Source of the DNA: Acidobacteriota bacterium
Lineage (GTDB): Bacteria > Acidobacteriota > Terriglobia > Terriglobales > Acidobacteriaceae
DNA: 58,317 bases
NCBI GenBank assembly: GCA_003225555.1
Contig: QIAM01000071.1
Span: 1 to 58,317 of the forward strand
Reading direction: 5' to 3'
Within the stretch, counting starts at the first letter, position 1, and each line of letters opens with the position of its first letter. Position numbers and translations under genes: made by a program. This document shows, one piece after another, positions 25,849 to 37,149 of this stretch. The notes below the pieces were generated by a model that saw only the letters and a list, made by a program, of their open reading frames with translations, had not been told where the DNA came from and ran no database searches.

Positions 25849-27357
25849 ATGGGCATCGCAGTTTCCCCGCAAATCCATCCGCAGGTCGCGGACTTCATCC
25901 AAAAACCCCGCAAGATGCTGATCAATGGCAAGTGGGTGAACGCCGCTTCCGGCAAGACTTTCCCAACCTACAATCCCGCGACCGGCGAGGTTCTGGCGCA
26001 GGTGGCAGAGGGCGATCGTGACGACATCGAGCAGGCAGTAAAAGCCGCGCGCAAGGCCTTCGACCATGGACCGTGGCGAAAGATGACCGCCTCTGAACGC
26101 GGTCGTTTGATCTGGAAGCTCGCCGATCTGCTGGAGGCTCACACTGAAGAGTTCGGCTACATCGAGAGTCTCGACAATGGAAAGCCTCTCGGCATCGCGA
26201 AAGCAGCCGACGTGCCCCTGGCCGCGGACCTGTTTCGCTACATGGCGGGCTGGGCCACCAAGATCGAGGGCAATACGATTCCGATCTCCGTTCCCTACAC
26301 GCCGGGCGCGAAGTACCTGGCTTACACACTGCGCGAGCCGGTTGGAGTCGTCGGACAAATCATCCCGTGGAACTTCCCGCTGCTGATGGCTGCGTGGAAA
26401 CTGGGACCCGCCCTGGCGACCGGCTGCACCGTCGTGCTGAAGCCCGCAGAGCAAACGCCGCTCTCCGCTTTGCGGCTGGGTGAGCTGATCATGGAAGCCG
26501 GATTTCCGGAGGGAGTCGTAAATATCGTTCCCGGCTATGGTGAGACTGCAGGGGCTGCCCTCGCCGCTCACCCGGATGTAGACAAGGTAGCGTTCACCGG
26601 TTCCACGGAAGTCGGCAAGTTGATCGTTCATGCGGCAGCAGGAAACTTGAAGAAAGTCTCTTTGGAACTGGGAGGCAAGTCGCCGAATGTCGTCTTCAAA
26701 GACGCCGACCTCGACGCGGCCATCCCCGGCTCAGCCAGCGCGATTTTCTTCAACCACGGTCAGTGCTGCTGCGCCGGCTCGCGGTTGTATGTCGAAAAGT
26801 CCATATATGATCGTGTGGTCGAGGGAGTCGCCGAGCACGCCAAGAAGATCCGCGTGGGCTCCGGTCTCGACCCCGAAACCCAGATGGGCCCGCTCGTCTC
26901 CAAGGAACAACTAGATCGTGTTTGCGGTTACCTGGAAGCCGGATTCTCGGAGGGCGCAAAGGCGATTACCGGCGGCCACCAGGCGGGCAACAAGGGATAT
27001 TTCGTGGAGCCAACGGTGCTCGTGGACACACAAGAAAACATGAAGGTAGTGAAGGAGGAAATCTTCGGCCCAGTCGTTACGGCCATGCCGTTCAGCGATC
27101 CCGAAGAAATCCTTCCTCGCGCCAACGACACTACTTACGGCCTCGCCGCGGCCGTCTGGACGCGCGACATCAACAAGGCACATCGCATGGCGGAACAGCT
27201 CCGGGCAGGCACCGTCTGGATCAACTGCTACAACATCTTCGACGCAGCACTTCCCTTCGGAGGCTATAAGCAATCCGGATGGGGCCGCGAGATGGGACAC
27301 GATGTGCTCAATCTTTACACGCAAACCAAGGCAGTCTGCGCAAATCTGGCAGCGTAA
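25849..27357 (+). CDS. NAD(P)-dependent aldehyde dehydrogenase
   Basis: A 502-residue ALDH-superfamily enzyme with a strong GGAGG site. QIIPWNFPLLMAAWKLGPAL and VVLKPAEQTPLSALRLGELI are the cofactor motifs (Asn, Lys, Glu), DKVAFTGSTEVGKLIVHAAA the NAD loop, KKVSLELGGKSPNVVFKDAD the catalytic Glu, and FFNHGQCCCAGSRLYVEKSI the nucleophile Cys (CCCAGSR, with the catalytic Cys in the middle of three). The closing AALPFGGYKQSGWGREMGHD is typical of the broad-range class 1/2-type (betaine- or retinal-type) enzymes. The physiological aldehyde is not apparent. It is monocistronic, ended by a shared terminator. Confidence 0.93.
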   Translation: MGIAVSPQIHPQVADFIQKPRKMLINGKWVNAASGKTFPTYNPATGEVLAQVAEGDRDDIEQAVKAARKAFDHGPWRKMTASERGRLIWKLADLLEAHTEEFGYIESLDNGKPLGIAKAADVPLAADLFRYMAGWATKIEGNTIPISVPYTPGAKYLAYTLREPVGVVGQIIPWNFPLLMAAWKLGPALATGCTVVLKPAEQTPLSALRLGELIMEAGFPEGVVNIVPGYGETAGAALAAHPDVDKVAFTGSTEVGKLIVHAAAGNLKKVSLELGGKSPNVVFKDADLDAAIPGSASAIFFNHGQCCCAGSRLYVEKSIYDRVVEGVAEHAKKIRVGSGLDPETQMGPLVSKEQLDRVCGYLEAGFSEGAKAITGGHQAGNKGYFVEPTVLVDTQENMKVVKEEIFGPVVTAMPFSDPEEILPRANDTTYGLAAAVWTRDINKAHRMAEQLRAGTVWINCYNIFDAALPFGGYKQSGWGREMGHDVLNLYTQTKAVCANLAA

Positions 27358-27370
27358 GAAGCCTGCATTG

Positions 27371-27410
27371 AAAAAGGGACGGCGCTGACTTCGCCGTCCC
27401 TTTATTTTCG
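27371..27410. terminator. Bidirectional intrinsic terminator
   Basis: AAAAA GGGACGGCG (27376-27384) pairs with CGCCGTCCC (27392-27400), with a seven-base loop, followed by TTTATTTT; the A-run on the left gives a T-run for the opposite strand. It lies between the convergent ends of the aldehyde dehydrogenase gene (27357) and pyrR (27433), and serves both. Confidence 0.9.
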
Positions 27411-27432
27411 AACGATCCTTGATCGGACGAAC

Positions 27433-28002
27433 CTACTTTTCCATCAGCAGGACTTTTTCAGCGTTATCAATTTCGGTCAACTTGACCTCGATGACCTCAC
27501 TCATCGTGGTCTGAACGTTGCGCCCGACAAAGCTTGCCTCCACCGGCAACTCGCGATGTCCACGATCAATCAGTACACACAGCTGGACTTGCCGAGGTCG
27601 ACCGTGAGAGAACAGTGCATCCAATGCGGCCCGCGTGGTGCGGCCGGTGAAAAGAACATCATCAACGAGAACGATGTTTTTATCTTCGATCGGAAATCCA
27701 ATCTCTTTTTCGTGAACCACAGGCTTGGGCCCGAGCGTCGATAGGTCATCACGATAAAAAGTTATGTCCAATGTCCCAACGGGAACTTTGGAATTCTCGA
27801 TGCGAGTGATGATCTTACCCAGGCGCTCTGCCAGGGGCACGCCACGACGGCGGATCCCGACCAGCCCCAGGCCGTCGACTCCGCCATTTTTCTCTACGAT
27901 CTCATAGGCCAACCGTACAAGTGTGCGTTCGATCTCGGACGCCGACATGAGTTGCGCCTTCTGGCGAAGGCCCGTCTTACGCGTGGACATTTTGGTATTC
28001 AT
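27433..28002 (-). CDS. pyrR: PyrR, pyrimidine operon regulator/uracil phosphoribosyltransferase
   Basis: A 189-residue PRT-fold protein. VEKNGGVDGLGLVGIRRRGV is the N-terminal sugar-phosphate region and NIVLVDDVLFTGRTTRAALD the PRPP-binding motif. RRRGVPLAERL and the C-terminal VQTTMSEVIEVKLTEIDNAE are characteristic of PyrR. In Gram-positive bacteria PyrR binds pyr mRNA and attenuates it; in others it may only salvage uracil. No pyr gene follows, so its targets, if any, are elsewhere. ATG 28002 is used; ATG 27990 is a plausible shorter start. Confidence 0.92.
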   Translation of the reverse strand: MNTKMSTRKTGLRQKAQLMSASEIERTLVRLAYEIVEKNGGVDGLGLVGIRRRGVPLAERLGKIITRIENSKVPVGTLDITFYRDDLSTLGPKPVVHEKEIGFPIEDKNIVLVDDVLFTGRTTRAALDALFSHGRPRQVQLCVLIDRGHRELPVEASFVGRNVQTTMSEVIEVKLTEIDNAEKVLLMEK

Positions 28003-28047
28003 CTCTTAGAAGCACCCGCTCCGCGGTTTATTCGGGCCCGGGCTTTC

Positions 28048-28076
28048 ACTCTATTGAACGGAGCATTGAACGTCAA
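28048..28076 (-). promoter_or_regulatory. Sigma-70-like promoter of pyrR
   Basis: On the minus strand TTGACG (28076-28071), a 17-base spacer, then TAGAGT (28053-28048). Four or five of six bases match the consensus in each box and the spacing is ideal. It lies 46-58 bases before the pyrR start codons. Confidence 0.6.
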
Positions 28077-28123
28077 GCACCGCACTTCGGATCAGCAAGG
28101 GAAAGGGGATGCGAATGCGCAGA

Positions 28124-29959
28124 CTACATTTTGTCATCTGCCCGGTAGTCGGAAGTCTCAAGGAGAGCATGGCGCAGATGCTCACGAATTGGGCACTTCG
28201 TGTTCACATTGCGCGTGAGCACGCTTTCCCTTTCCTGCAGAGAAGTCAGAGTGATTGCCGCAGGATTGGTGTTCGCCGCGTCACTCGGCACGATGCCCAC
28301 TCCTTGATTTCTCCCTAAGGCCTTCGCGCGGTAGAGTGCGGCATCGGCGAGCGCAATTGCTTCTTCGGCACAAATAGCATCGAACGAGGTGCGGCTCCAC
28401 GGGTACGAAGCCCATCCCACGGAACACGTTTGGTGGAGCTGAACCCCTTGTCCCAGGTCAAAGCGTTCCCTGGCCATCGTCTCGAGAATACGGGTGCAAA
28501 ATGCTGGGGTTCCGGATGGGTCGGCCGAACGGCTCATAATCAGAAATTCCTCTCCTCCCCAACGAACCAGTACATCTGACTTGCGAACGACGAGGGATAA
28601 GCGCTCGGCGACCAGCTGCAGTAGCCTATCGCCGACTGGATGACCGTAGTGGTCGTTTACTTCCTTGAAGAAATCCATATCGACCATGATGAATACCAGA
28701 TCTCGGTGATCGAGTTTTCGGATATCGCCACCACGCACACGATGATAGTTCCGAAGAACCTGCTCCGCCTCCGCGGTCAGAATCTCCTCGAGGTAACGCC
28801 GATTCCACACCCCTGTAAGCGGATCGGTAAATGAGATCTCCTGCAGTTCGAGGTTCTTGCGTTGGAGTTCCATACTGTGCCACCGGAGGGACTGCTCTTT
28901 ATTTTCCAATTCATCTTTCAACCTGCACATTTCGTCCAGATTCCGGCGGGACAATTGGAGCAGGCTGAGTAGTTGCTGATCCACAAGATGCTGCCTCAGA
29001 ACGACAAGTGCGCCCATGACGGTCATGACGGCCACGGTCAGGAGCAGCCGATAAGTACGCACACTCTTGGGGGCCACACCGCCGAACTGTGCCCACGCCA
29101 CCAGCAAGGGCGTGACAAAAACAGCAAGCGTCGCGAGACGCGCTTTCCAAATGCCGTCCCCGTGAGCAACCGTTTCCTCCAGGGGCTCAGCTGCAGAAGT
29201 CTTTGGAGCCGTGAAACCAATCACTGCAAACCATGCCATTGCAGCCCCCAGCGGGACATCAAAAAGACTGCCCGTGTAGTAGAGATGCAGGTCAATCGCC
29301 TCACTGGCAGCCATCGAACCGATGCAATACAGCAATGCAGCTCCAAGAAGCTGGCGGTAAATGGTTCTCCATCTTCCACTGCTTCTTCGCGAAGCGAGGA
29401 CGAGACTCACAACGAACACCAACTGTTCGGCAGCATAGAGAAGATCAAAACCTCTGCCGTATATCGATTCGATCGGATTAACATACTGCCAGGGAATGAC
29501 AATAAATAAATAGAGGTACAGCCACCATGTGAGGAGAAGTGCGAAATCAAGGGCCCCCAAGCGGGCAGTGCGACCGTCCCGGTGAATGTGCGGTTGCAAG
29601 GCGACGGCTGCCATCATGGGCACAATGTGAAGGAACAGGATCACGTCGCCGATGAATGGATTCGGCGTTTCCCGTCGCAAAAAGACCTCAAAGTAAGTCC
29701 ACAGCAGCTGCGCCGTCAGCCACATGGCACAGCCAGTCCCAATCAGTGCCCAAAACCGTTTGGATTTGTGGTGAGCGGATCGAAGGTTGGAGAGGGTCGC
29801 GATGGTACAACTCAACAATAGTGCACACTGAATGAGGTCGCCGAACGCGGTCAGCACAAATCCACGGGACACTGTTAAGGACAAACTGATGTGCACGCAC
29901 ACGACGGCGAGCACGATCGCCGGTCCCCTTCCGACGCGCTGGAGCAGAGATTTCCCCAC
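28124..29959 (-). CDS. Membrane diguanylate cyclase (GGDEF)
   Basis: A 611-residue protein. Residues 1 to about 335 hold about eight to ten hydrophobic segments (AIVLAVVCVHISLSLTVS, LLLTWWLYLYLFIVIPWQYV, ATLAVFVTPLLVAWAQFGG, LLLTVAVMTVMGALVVL), then a coiled region (LLQLSRRNLDEMCRLKDELE) and a GGDEF domain at about 385-560. FTDPLTGVWNRRYLEEILT, VDMDFFKEVNDHYGHPVGDR and SDVLVRWGGEEFLIMSR show an intact active site (GGEEF) able to join two GTP to c-di-GMP. The membrane part is probably a sensor of unknown ligand. The frame starts at GTG 29959. It follows kynU on the same strand, but the gap of 76 bases and different role suggest a separate unit. Confidence 0.9.
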   Translation of the reverse strand: MGKSLLQRVGRGPAIVLAVVCVHISLSLTVSRGFVLTAFGDLIQCALLLSCTIATLSNLRSAHHKSKRFWALIGTGCAMWLTAQLLWTYFEVFLRRETPNPFIGDVILFLHIVPMMAAVALQPHIHRDGRTARLGALDFALLLTWWLYLYLFIVIPWQYVNPIESIYGRGFDLLYAAEQLVFVVSLVLASRRSSGRWRTIYRQLLGAALLYCIGSMAASEAIDLHLYYTGSLFDVPLGAAMAWFAVIGFTAPKTSAAEPLEETVAHGDGIWKARLATLAVFVTPLLVAWAQFGGVAPKSVRTYRLLLTVAVMTVMGALVVLRQHLVDQQLLSLLQLSRRNLDEMCRLKDELENKEQSLRWHSMELQRKNLELQEISFTDPLTGVWNRRYLEEILTAEAEQVLRNYHRVRGGDIRKLDHRDLVFIMVDMDFFKEVNDHYGHPVGDRLLQLVAERLSLVVRKSDVLVRWGGEEFLIMSRSADPSGTPAFCTRILETMARERFDLGQGVQLHQTCSVGWASYPWSRTSFDAICAEEAIALADAALYRAKALGRNQGVGIVPSDAANTNPAAITLTSLQERESVLTRNVNTKCPIREHLRHALLETSDYRADDKM

Positions 29960-30035
29960 GTTGCGATTGTAAGTTCGCGACGATTAGTGAAAGCATTACC
30001 GTGGTAACGTTGGTGGAAGACGAGTCTTGGCGGAC

Positions 30036-31310
30036 CTATTCCAGCACGCTGGCAAACCGTTGCACGAAGCGATAAACGTCCTGATAGGAGTTGTATAGCG
30101 GTACAGGAGCGACCCGAACGATATCGGGCTCTCGCCAGTCGAACGAGACTCCTTCCGCCGCCAGCCTTGAACATGAACTGCGAGCATGTTGTGGAACTCG
30201 AATGGACAGTTGCGATCCTCGGCGCTCGGCTTCGTGCGGTGTGATCACTGAAAGCTTCGGGGATGCATGTTGTTGCAGCAGGAAATCAAGATAGCCAGTG
30301 AGAGAGACACTTTTGGCGCGCAAGCGCTCGATCCCAGCTTCGTGAAAAATATCCATGGAGGCGCGGAGCGCGGCCAGGGCCAGAATCGGAGGGTTACTCA
30401 ACTGCCAGCCTTCAGCACCCATCATAGGACGAAACTCTGATTTCATTTCGAAACGTGTCTGTTCGTCATGTCCCCACCAACCGGCAAATCGTGGCATCTC
30501 CAAATCCCGCGCGTGTCGTTCATGCACGAAGCATCCGGCCACACATCCCGGACCGCCGTTCAGATACTTGTAGCTGCACCAGACGGCGAAGTCGGGTCCC
30601 CAGTCATGAAGTTTCAGGGGAACATTGCCTGCGGCATGAGCCAGGTCAAAGCCGACGATGCAGCCTTTTTCGCGTCCGGCTTTCGTGACGTCTAAGATAT
30701 TGAAAGCTTGCCCAGTCGCGTAGTTCAGGCCTCCCAGCAGGATCAGAGCGATCGAATCCCCTTCGCGGTTGATCAGCGTTTGGATATCCTCGTCCCGAAT
30801 GCAGGACTCACCTGCGCGTGGCCCCACTTCGAGAAGTGACGATGGGGAATCAAAGCCGCAGAAATGAATCTGCGACTTCACCGCGTATTGATCAGAGGGA
30901 AAGGCTCCGCGTTCGATGAGAATCTTGTGCCGCTGCCGGGTTGGACGGTAAAAAGAAACCATCATCAGGTGAAGGTTCACGGTCAAAGAATTCATCACCA
31001 CGACTTCCAGTGGCTTCGCTCCTACGAGTGCCGCCGTCTGCTCGGTCAACAACCGGTGATATGGCAGCCAGGGACTTCGGGCATAGAAGTGGCCCTCGAC
31101 ACCGAGTTGTGCCCAGTCGGTCAGTTCCTGTTCGACGCACTCTTTTGACTTCTTCGGCTGCAGCCCGAGGGAATGCCCGCATAAGTAAACGCAGTCCTCG
31201 TTGTTCTTGGTTTTGGGAAAATGGAAGCGCTCGCGGAAACCGGCTAATGGATCTTCCGCATCCATTGCAACCGCAAAATCGTGGCTTGTCTGAAAAGTGC
31301 AGCTGTTCAC
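30036..31310 (-). CDS. kynU: Kynureninase
   Basis: A 424-residue PLP enzyme. CVYLCGHSLGLQPKKSKE, VVVMNSLTVNLHLMMVSFY, IVGFDLAHAAGNVPLKLHDW and FAVWCSYKYLNGGPGCVAGC (Schiff-base Lys in SYKYLNGGPG) match the family, as do FAGWWGHDEQTRFEMKSEFR and GWQLSNPPILALAALRASMD. It cleaves 3-hydroxykynurenine to 3-hydroxyanthranilate and alanine. GTG 31310 overlaps the stop of the monooxygenase gene by four bases (GTGA), so translation is coupled. It is the last gene of the kynurenine operon. Confidence 0.95.
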   Translation of the reverse strand: MNSCTFQTSHDFAVAMDAEDPLAGFRERFHFPKTKNNEDCVYLCGHSLGLQPKKSKECVEQELTDWAQLGVEGHFYARSPWLPYHRLLTEQTAALVGAKPLEVVVMNSLTVNLHLMMVSFYRPTRQRHKILIERGAFPSDQYAVKSQIHFCGFDSPSSLLEVGPRAGESCIRDEDIQTLINREGDSIALILLGGLNYATGQAFNILDVTKAGREKGCIVGFDLAHAAGNVPLKLHDWGPDFAVWCSYKYLNGGPGCVAGCFVHERHARDLEMPRFAGWWGHDEQTRFEMKSEFRPMMGAEGWQLSNPPILALAALRASMDIFHEAGIERLRAKSVSLTGYLDFLLQQHASPKLSVITPHEAERRGSQLSIRVPQHARSSCSRLAAEGVSFDWREPDIVRVAPVPLYNSYQDVYRFVQRFASVLE

Positions 31311-32674
31311 GAAACCTGCTCCAGAGGCGCGAGTTCGTTGCGGATCATCTGTTCGGCTCGGACCCAGTCGAGGTCTTCCACGCGCTCAATCGGATCGCAT
31401 AATTCGGTCAGCATTCGATCCTGCACAACCCCTCGTGCCAGCGCGATGGAATAGGGAACCCGGTGGAAAGTTACCATCGCATATTTGGGCACGAAGTGTC
31501 GGGGATATCTCGCTTCCAAGGCCAGCTCGACCTTCTTGCGGAAAAGAAATCGCGGGTCGGCAACGCGGTCGCGCATTTCGACGAAATTTTCGATTGCCAT
31601 GTCGGCGATGGCGTCTGTGTTTACTTTTCGCGCCTCTTCAAATTCATGGAACACACGCGCCCAGTCGGGGCCGTGACGGTCGAGCAGTTCCACAAGAAAG
31701 GTACAGTCTTCGAAGCCGCAGTTCAGTCCCTGCCCAAAGAACGGCACGATCGCATGAGCCGCATCTCCGAACAAAAGCAACTTCCCTTCGACGTGCCAAG
31801 GCGAGCACTTGATCGTAACCATGCCTCCGGTAGGGTTGGCAAAGTAGTTGTCCGCAAGTTGCGGCATAAGGAGGGTAGCATCGGGAAAGTGAGTCTTGAA
31901 GAACTCACATACGTCGGAGCGAGTTGTAAAGCTGGCAAAACTGTGCGCACCTTCAAATGGCAAGAACAAGATGCAAGCGAACGTCCCATCAATATTTGGC
32001 AACGCGATCAACATATAGTTTCCGCGTGGCCAAATGTGAAGTGCATTCTTGTCCAGTAGGTGTTTCCCTTCAAGGCCCGCCGGGATCGTCAACTCCTTGT
32101 ACCCGTAATCGAGGTACTCCTGCGAGAAGTTGAACCGATTCAATTTGAGCATCTCTGTGCGAATCGCCGAAGCCGATCCGTCGCAACCGATTACTGCTCC
32201 GGGTTGCATCGTACTGTATCTGCCAGTCTTACCATCCCGGATGGATAGGGCGGCGCTTTTCACGTCGAAGCCCGTGCATTGCTGCTGAAAATGAATTGTC
32301 ACTCCGTGGGCTTCGGCTGCATTCATGAGGGCGATATTCAGATCGGCGCGGGAAATGGAGTTAATCACCTCCGCCTCATCCTTTCCGTAGGGCTGAAAGG
32401 TGAGCTCGCCAGTTTGCGCATGCATTATCCGTCCTCTCATTGGGATGATGATGTCGCGCATCGGATTCCATAGACCGGCCTCAGTGAGAGCATGAATCCC
32501 ACGCACCGACAAAGCCAAATTGATGGAGCGCCCTGCGCTGATGCGGACACGTCTCATATCAGGGCGTCGCTCGTAAATCTCCACGCGAAACCCGCGCTTC
32601 ACCAACAGGATGGCCAGCAGCGGGCCGGTCAGGCCAGCCCCAATCAGACTAATTGTTTCGGTTCTCCGATTCAT
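31307..32674 (-). CDS. kmo: Kynurenine 3-monooxygenase
   Basis: A 455-residue FAD-dependent aromatic hydroxylase. ETISLIGAGLTGPLLAILLV is the FAD GxGxxG fold, RRVRISAGRSINLALSVRGI the conserved kynurenine-binding Arg/Tyr region, AVIGCDGSASAIRTEMLKLN the DG motif, and LLFGDAAHAIVPFFGQGLNC the second FAD motif (GD). The C-terminal helix (FHRVPYSIALARGVVQDRML) is family-typical; in eukaryotes this end is a membrane anchor. It makes 3-hydroxykynurenine. ATG 32674 matches the family start; an upstream in-frame codon at 32728 would add 18 residues. The gap to the preceding gene is 63 bases. Confidence 0.94.
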   Translation of the reverse strand: MNRRTETISLIGAGLTGPLLAILLVKRGFRVEIYERRPDMRRVRISAGRSINLALSVRGIHALTEAGLWNPMRDIIIPMRGRIMHAQTGELTFQPYGKDEAEVINSISRADLNIALMNAAEAHGVTIHFQQQCTGFDVKSAALSIRDGKTGRYSTMQPGAVIGCDGSASAIRTEMLKLNRFNFSQEYLDYGYKELTIPAGLEGKHLLDKNALHIWPRGNYMLIALPNIDGTFACILFLPFEGAHSFASFTTRSDVCEFFKTHFPDATLLMPQLADNYFANPTGGMVTIKCSPWHVEGKLLLFGDAAHAIVPFFGQGLNCGFEDCTFLVELLDRHGPDWARVFHEFEEARKVNTDAIADMAIENFVEMRDRVADPRFLFRKKVELALEARYPRHFVPKYAMVTFHRVPYSIALARGVVQDRMLTELCDPIERVEDLDWVRAEQMIRNELAPLEQVS

Positions 32675-32737
32675 GGGGCGCGATTTATCCAGGGATGACG
32701 TCAACCTGCGGTCGGCAGAAAACATCACCTGACGAAC

Positions 32738-34608
32738 TCACTGCGTCAGAAGAGTTCGCGCTTCCCACAACTCGGGGAAGAACTTCTTGTCCAGGGTGAG
32801 TTTCAGATACGATGCTCCCGTACTCCCTCCCGTACCCATGCGCACGCCGATCGTGCGCTCGACCAGCTGGATGTGGCGAAGTCTCCAACTGACAACAAGC
32901 TCGTCGAATTCCGTGAGCCGTTCACACACATCGATCCAGTCACGATGGTGGGATTCATCCTTGTAGAGAGACTGAATTGCCCGCGCCCGTGCTTCGAACC
33001 AATCCCGCTCGGTCGGCTGGCCTTCTGGCAGTGACAATTTGGCAATCGCCTCCAGGGCTGAGAAGAAAACATCGCGCAAGGACGGCTCGCGCAAACGACG
33101 CTCCAGCTGGGCATGGGCCTCGGGGGTCGGCTTGTGGTAGCGCAGCATTTTCTCGTCTTTTAGTCCGCAGAGGAATTCGAGTTCGCGAAACTGTTCAGAC
33201 TGAAATCCGCTGGCGGGTTCCAGCTTGTCGCGGAAAGCGAGAAAGTGTGTCGGCAGCATTGTCTCCAAAATTGTGAATTGTTCCACTAGTACGCGTGTAA
33301 TCTCTGTGCAACGGCGAAGGAGGCGCGCCGCCTCGTACACTTCATCGCGCGACTTCGGATTTGCGCCCGCGGCCTTGAGATTCGCGACAACCGCATCCAG
33401 ATCGTGAAGCAACTCCTTGAACCAAAGCTCGTACGTCTGATGGACGATGATGAAGAGCAACTCGTCATGGTGTCGCGGCGACGACTGGGGACGCTGCAGT
33501 TCCAGAAGTTGAGGCACTTTCAAGTACGAACTGTAAGTGAGTTGCTGGCCGTCAGGGGCGGCAGGTGAACTTGCAGCATTCGTGCCAGACTGCTCATGCT
33601 CTCGCGCTTTGACGGCCTCGCCGAGGCCCAGGAATCTTCTGGCGTTGCTGTCGAGCAGTTTAACTTTGTCTACGGGCGGGAGATGGCTCTCCTTAATGAA
33701 CTGGCCGATGCGATGTTCTCCGAGCGGAAATGGATAATCTGAACCGAGCATTACTCGATCAGAACCCATCGTGCCGACCAGAAACTCCAACGCACGTACA
33801 TCGAAGACCGCTGAATCGACGTAGAAACGTTCCACATAACGACCCGGAGGAAGCTCACACACGCCATGCGCAACCGGATGATGCTGCCACGCATTTTCCA
33901 ATCGTCCCAACAAAAATGCGAAGCTGCCTCCTCCGTGCGCGAAGCAAATTTTCAACTTCGATGACAACTTGTCGAACGCACCGCTCAGAATCAGCGCTAC
34001 GACGGAAAGCTGCGTTTCGGCGGGCATTCCGACCGTCCAAGGCATCATGTACTTCGGCATACGCTGCTGGCCGAACATATCCCAGGGATGAACCAGCACC
34101 GCCGCACCTTCGTCAGCACAGTGGTGCAGAAAGGTGACGATTCCAGGATCGTCGAGATTTTTCTCGCCTACGTGATTTCCGATCTGTACGCCGAGGTGTC
34201 CTGCGCGCCTGCAACGGCTCAGTTCCTTACAGGCGGCGTCTATGTCCTGCAGCGGCACCTGGCACAGTGATTTCAATCTTCCTTTTCCTTGGGCACAAAG
34301 TTCGAGTGCCGCATCGTTAAACAGCTGCGCGCAGTCGGCGGCATGAGCGACCGGCCGATCGTAAGCAAATAACACGGGGGTCGCCGATATGACCTGCATC
34401 TCTACGCCATCACGATCCATCTCGGCGAGTCTCACTTCTGGATCCCAACAGGCGGAGTAGATATGCCGGAAGAACCGGTCGCCCACCATGATGTCGGCCT
34501 TTTCCGCCTCTGTGTGCTTGATCCAAGGCCAGTCGGGGGTGCCGTAGCGTTTGGTTAAGTCCGGCCAATCGCGCGGGAAAAAATGATTGTGGATATCGAT
34601 AACGTTCA

Positions 34609-34609
<1 letters not shown>
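32738..34609 (-). CDS. Fused ACMS decarboxylase-tryptophan 2,3-dioxygenase
   Basis: One uninterrupted 623-residue frame. Residues 1-335 form 2-amino-3-carboxymuconate 6-semialdehyde decarboxylase (ACMSD, amidohydrolase fold): MNVIDIHNHFFPRDWPDLTK (metal His7 and His9), AAVLVHPWDMFG (His174), ICFAHGGGSFAFLLGRLENA and DRVMLGSDYPFPLGEHRIG (Asp291). A 20-residue Ala/Ser/Pro linker (about 336-357) follows, then tryptophan 2,3-dioxygenase (about 358-623): HHDELLFIIVHQTYELWFKE (distal His), DESHHRDWIDVCERLTEFDE, RLRHIQLVERTIGVRMGTGG (heme His579) and STGASYLKL. Both halves are full length with intact catalytic residues. TDO opens the pathway (Trp to N-formylkynurenine), whereas ACMSD acts several steps later. 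ATG 34609 overlaps the dioxygenase stop by one base (TGATG). Confidence 0.93.
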
Positions 34610-35573
<964 letters not shown>

Positions 35574-35610
35574 CTGATTCTGTCGCCAATTCAGAGCCCA
35601 GCGCCGACAT

Positions 35611-37065
35611 TCAGAGTCGAATACAAATGTTATTCAGTTCCGAGTAAAAATTCAGCGAATGCATCCCACCCTCCCGGCCGATACCGGAGAGTCCAACTCC
35701 GCCGAACGGTGTCCGCAGATCGCGCAGAAACCAACAGTTCACCCAGGTGATGCCGGCATTCATGCTTTGTGCCACGCGATGCCCGCGCTTCAGGTTCGTC
35801 GTCCAGACAGAAGCCGCAAGTCCATATTCCGTATCGTTTGCCATCACGATTGCTTCTTCTTCGGAATCGAATGGTGCGACGTGGCACACGGGCCCGAAGA
35901 TTTCCTCTTTCACGCAACGAGCCGATTCGGCTAATCCAGTATAGATCGTCGGTTGTACGTAGAACCCCTTGTCTAGAACGTTTCCGAACTCAGGAACACC
36001 GCCGCCGGTAACGACCGTTGCGCCTTCCTCGTGCGCGAGTTTGTAGTAGGAAAGAACCTTGGCGCGATGCTGCGCGGAGATCAGCGGGCCGAGTTCTGTC
36101 GTCTGTTCCGATGGCGCACCCTGCCGCAACTTTTCGGCCTTGTGTTTCAGAGCTTCGACAAATTGTTCAAACATGCTGCGTTCCACGTAGACACGCTCCG
36201 CGCACAAGCAAACCTGGCCGGTGTTAAGAAATACAGCCTCGCTCAGCCCGTCCAATGTTTCCTCGAAGTCGCAGTCTGCGAACACAATCGCTGCATTCTT
36301 ACCGCCAAGCTCGAATGAGACGGGCTTCACGGAAGGTGCCACCGCCTTCATGATTGCGGCACCAGTCCGCGATTCACCGGTGAATGTCACGGCATTAACG
36401 TCAGGATGCTTTGTCAGAAACTCGCCCGTTGAATCCGGGCCAAAGCCGTGGACAACGTTATAGACTCCATGAGGAATTCCTGCTTCCTGCATGACCTCGG
36501 CCAGAAGCGTCGCAGTAGCCGGAGTCTCTTCGGACGGTTTCACAACTACCGTGTTCCCGCACGCGAGAGCGGGGGCGACTTTCCAGGTAAGCAACAGCAA
36601 CGGAAGATTCCAGGGAATAACAATTCCGATCACGCCGAGAGGCTTGCGGATGGCATAATTCAGCGCGCGTGTCCCATCGGGGGTTTCCGTCTGAAACGAT
36701 TCCACTCCAGCCATTTTGATAGCATCGGCGAAGACGCGGAAATTCGCAGCTGCGCGTGGAACATCAAGCCGTGATGCCAGCGTAACCGGTTTCCCTGTAT
36801 CGGCCACTTCCGCATTCACGAAGCAATCAAATCGCGACTCGATCGCATCCGCCACCTTGTGCAGCCGCGCGGCGCGCTCGCGGATTCCACGGCGTCCCCA
36901 CTCCCCATTCAAAGCTTTTCGAGCCGCCTGTACCGCATCGTCGACCAAATTTTCATCGGCTTCCGCAACCTGCGCGATGACGCTGCCGTCCGCGGGATTC
37001 ACGTCGGCAAATTCACGCTTGCCGCGCACAAATTTGCCGTCTATGAAATTGAGGATTGGTTTCAC
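35611..37065 (-). CDS. 2-Aminomuconate 6-semialdehyde dehydrogenase
   Basis: A 484-residue [24 protein letters not shown] and [20 protein letters not shown] are cofactor motifs, [20 protein letters not shown] the NAD loop, [20 protein letters not shown] the catalytic Glu, and [20 protein letters not shown] the nucleophile Cys. It belongs to the hydroxymuconic/aminomuconic semialdehyde dehydrogenase branch ([27 protein letters not shown]). It oxidises the product of ACMSD to 2-aminomuconate. GTG 37065 ([13 protein letters not shown]) with AGGGAG four bases upstream fits the family start; an in-frame ATG at 37098 would add 11 residues. It is the first gene of the kynurenine operon; the promoter should lie in 37066-37149. 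Confidence 0.92.
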   Translation of the reverse strand: MKPILNFIDGKFVRGKREFADVNPADGSVIAQVAEADENLVDDAVQAARKALNGEWGRRGIRERAARLHKVADAIESRFDCFVNAEVADTGKPVTLASRLDVPRAAANFRVFADAIKMAGVESFQTETPDGTRALNYAIRKPLGVIGIVIPWNLPLLLLTWKVAPALACGNTVVVKPSEETPATATLLAEVMQEAGIPHGVYNVVHGFGPDSTGEFLTKHPDVNAVTFTGESRTGAAIMKAVAPSVKPVSFELGGKNAAIVFADCDFEETLDGLSEAVFLNTGQVCLCAERVYVERSMFEQFVEALKHKAEKLRQGAPSEQTTELGPLISAQHRAKVLSYYKLAHEEGATVVTGGGVPEFGNVLDKGFYVQPTIYTGLAESARCVKEEIFGPVCHVAPFDSEEEAIVMANDTEYGLAASVWTTNLKRGHRVAQSMNAGITWVNCWFLRDLRTPFGGVGLSGIGREGGMHSLNFYSELNNICIRL

Positions 37066-37149
37066 GAAGCTCCCTGTTTCACATGCACCGGTAATCATTC
37101 CCGCGGAATCGTAACAGGCGACAACTATCCTAGCATCGCCGCAGGCTGC

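Noticed and set aside
27371..27410. Possible small RNA or riboswitch between ALDH and pyrR
   Set aside because: A simple hairpin with T-runs on both sides; a shared terminator is sufficient.
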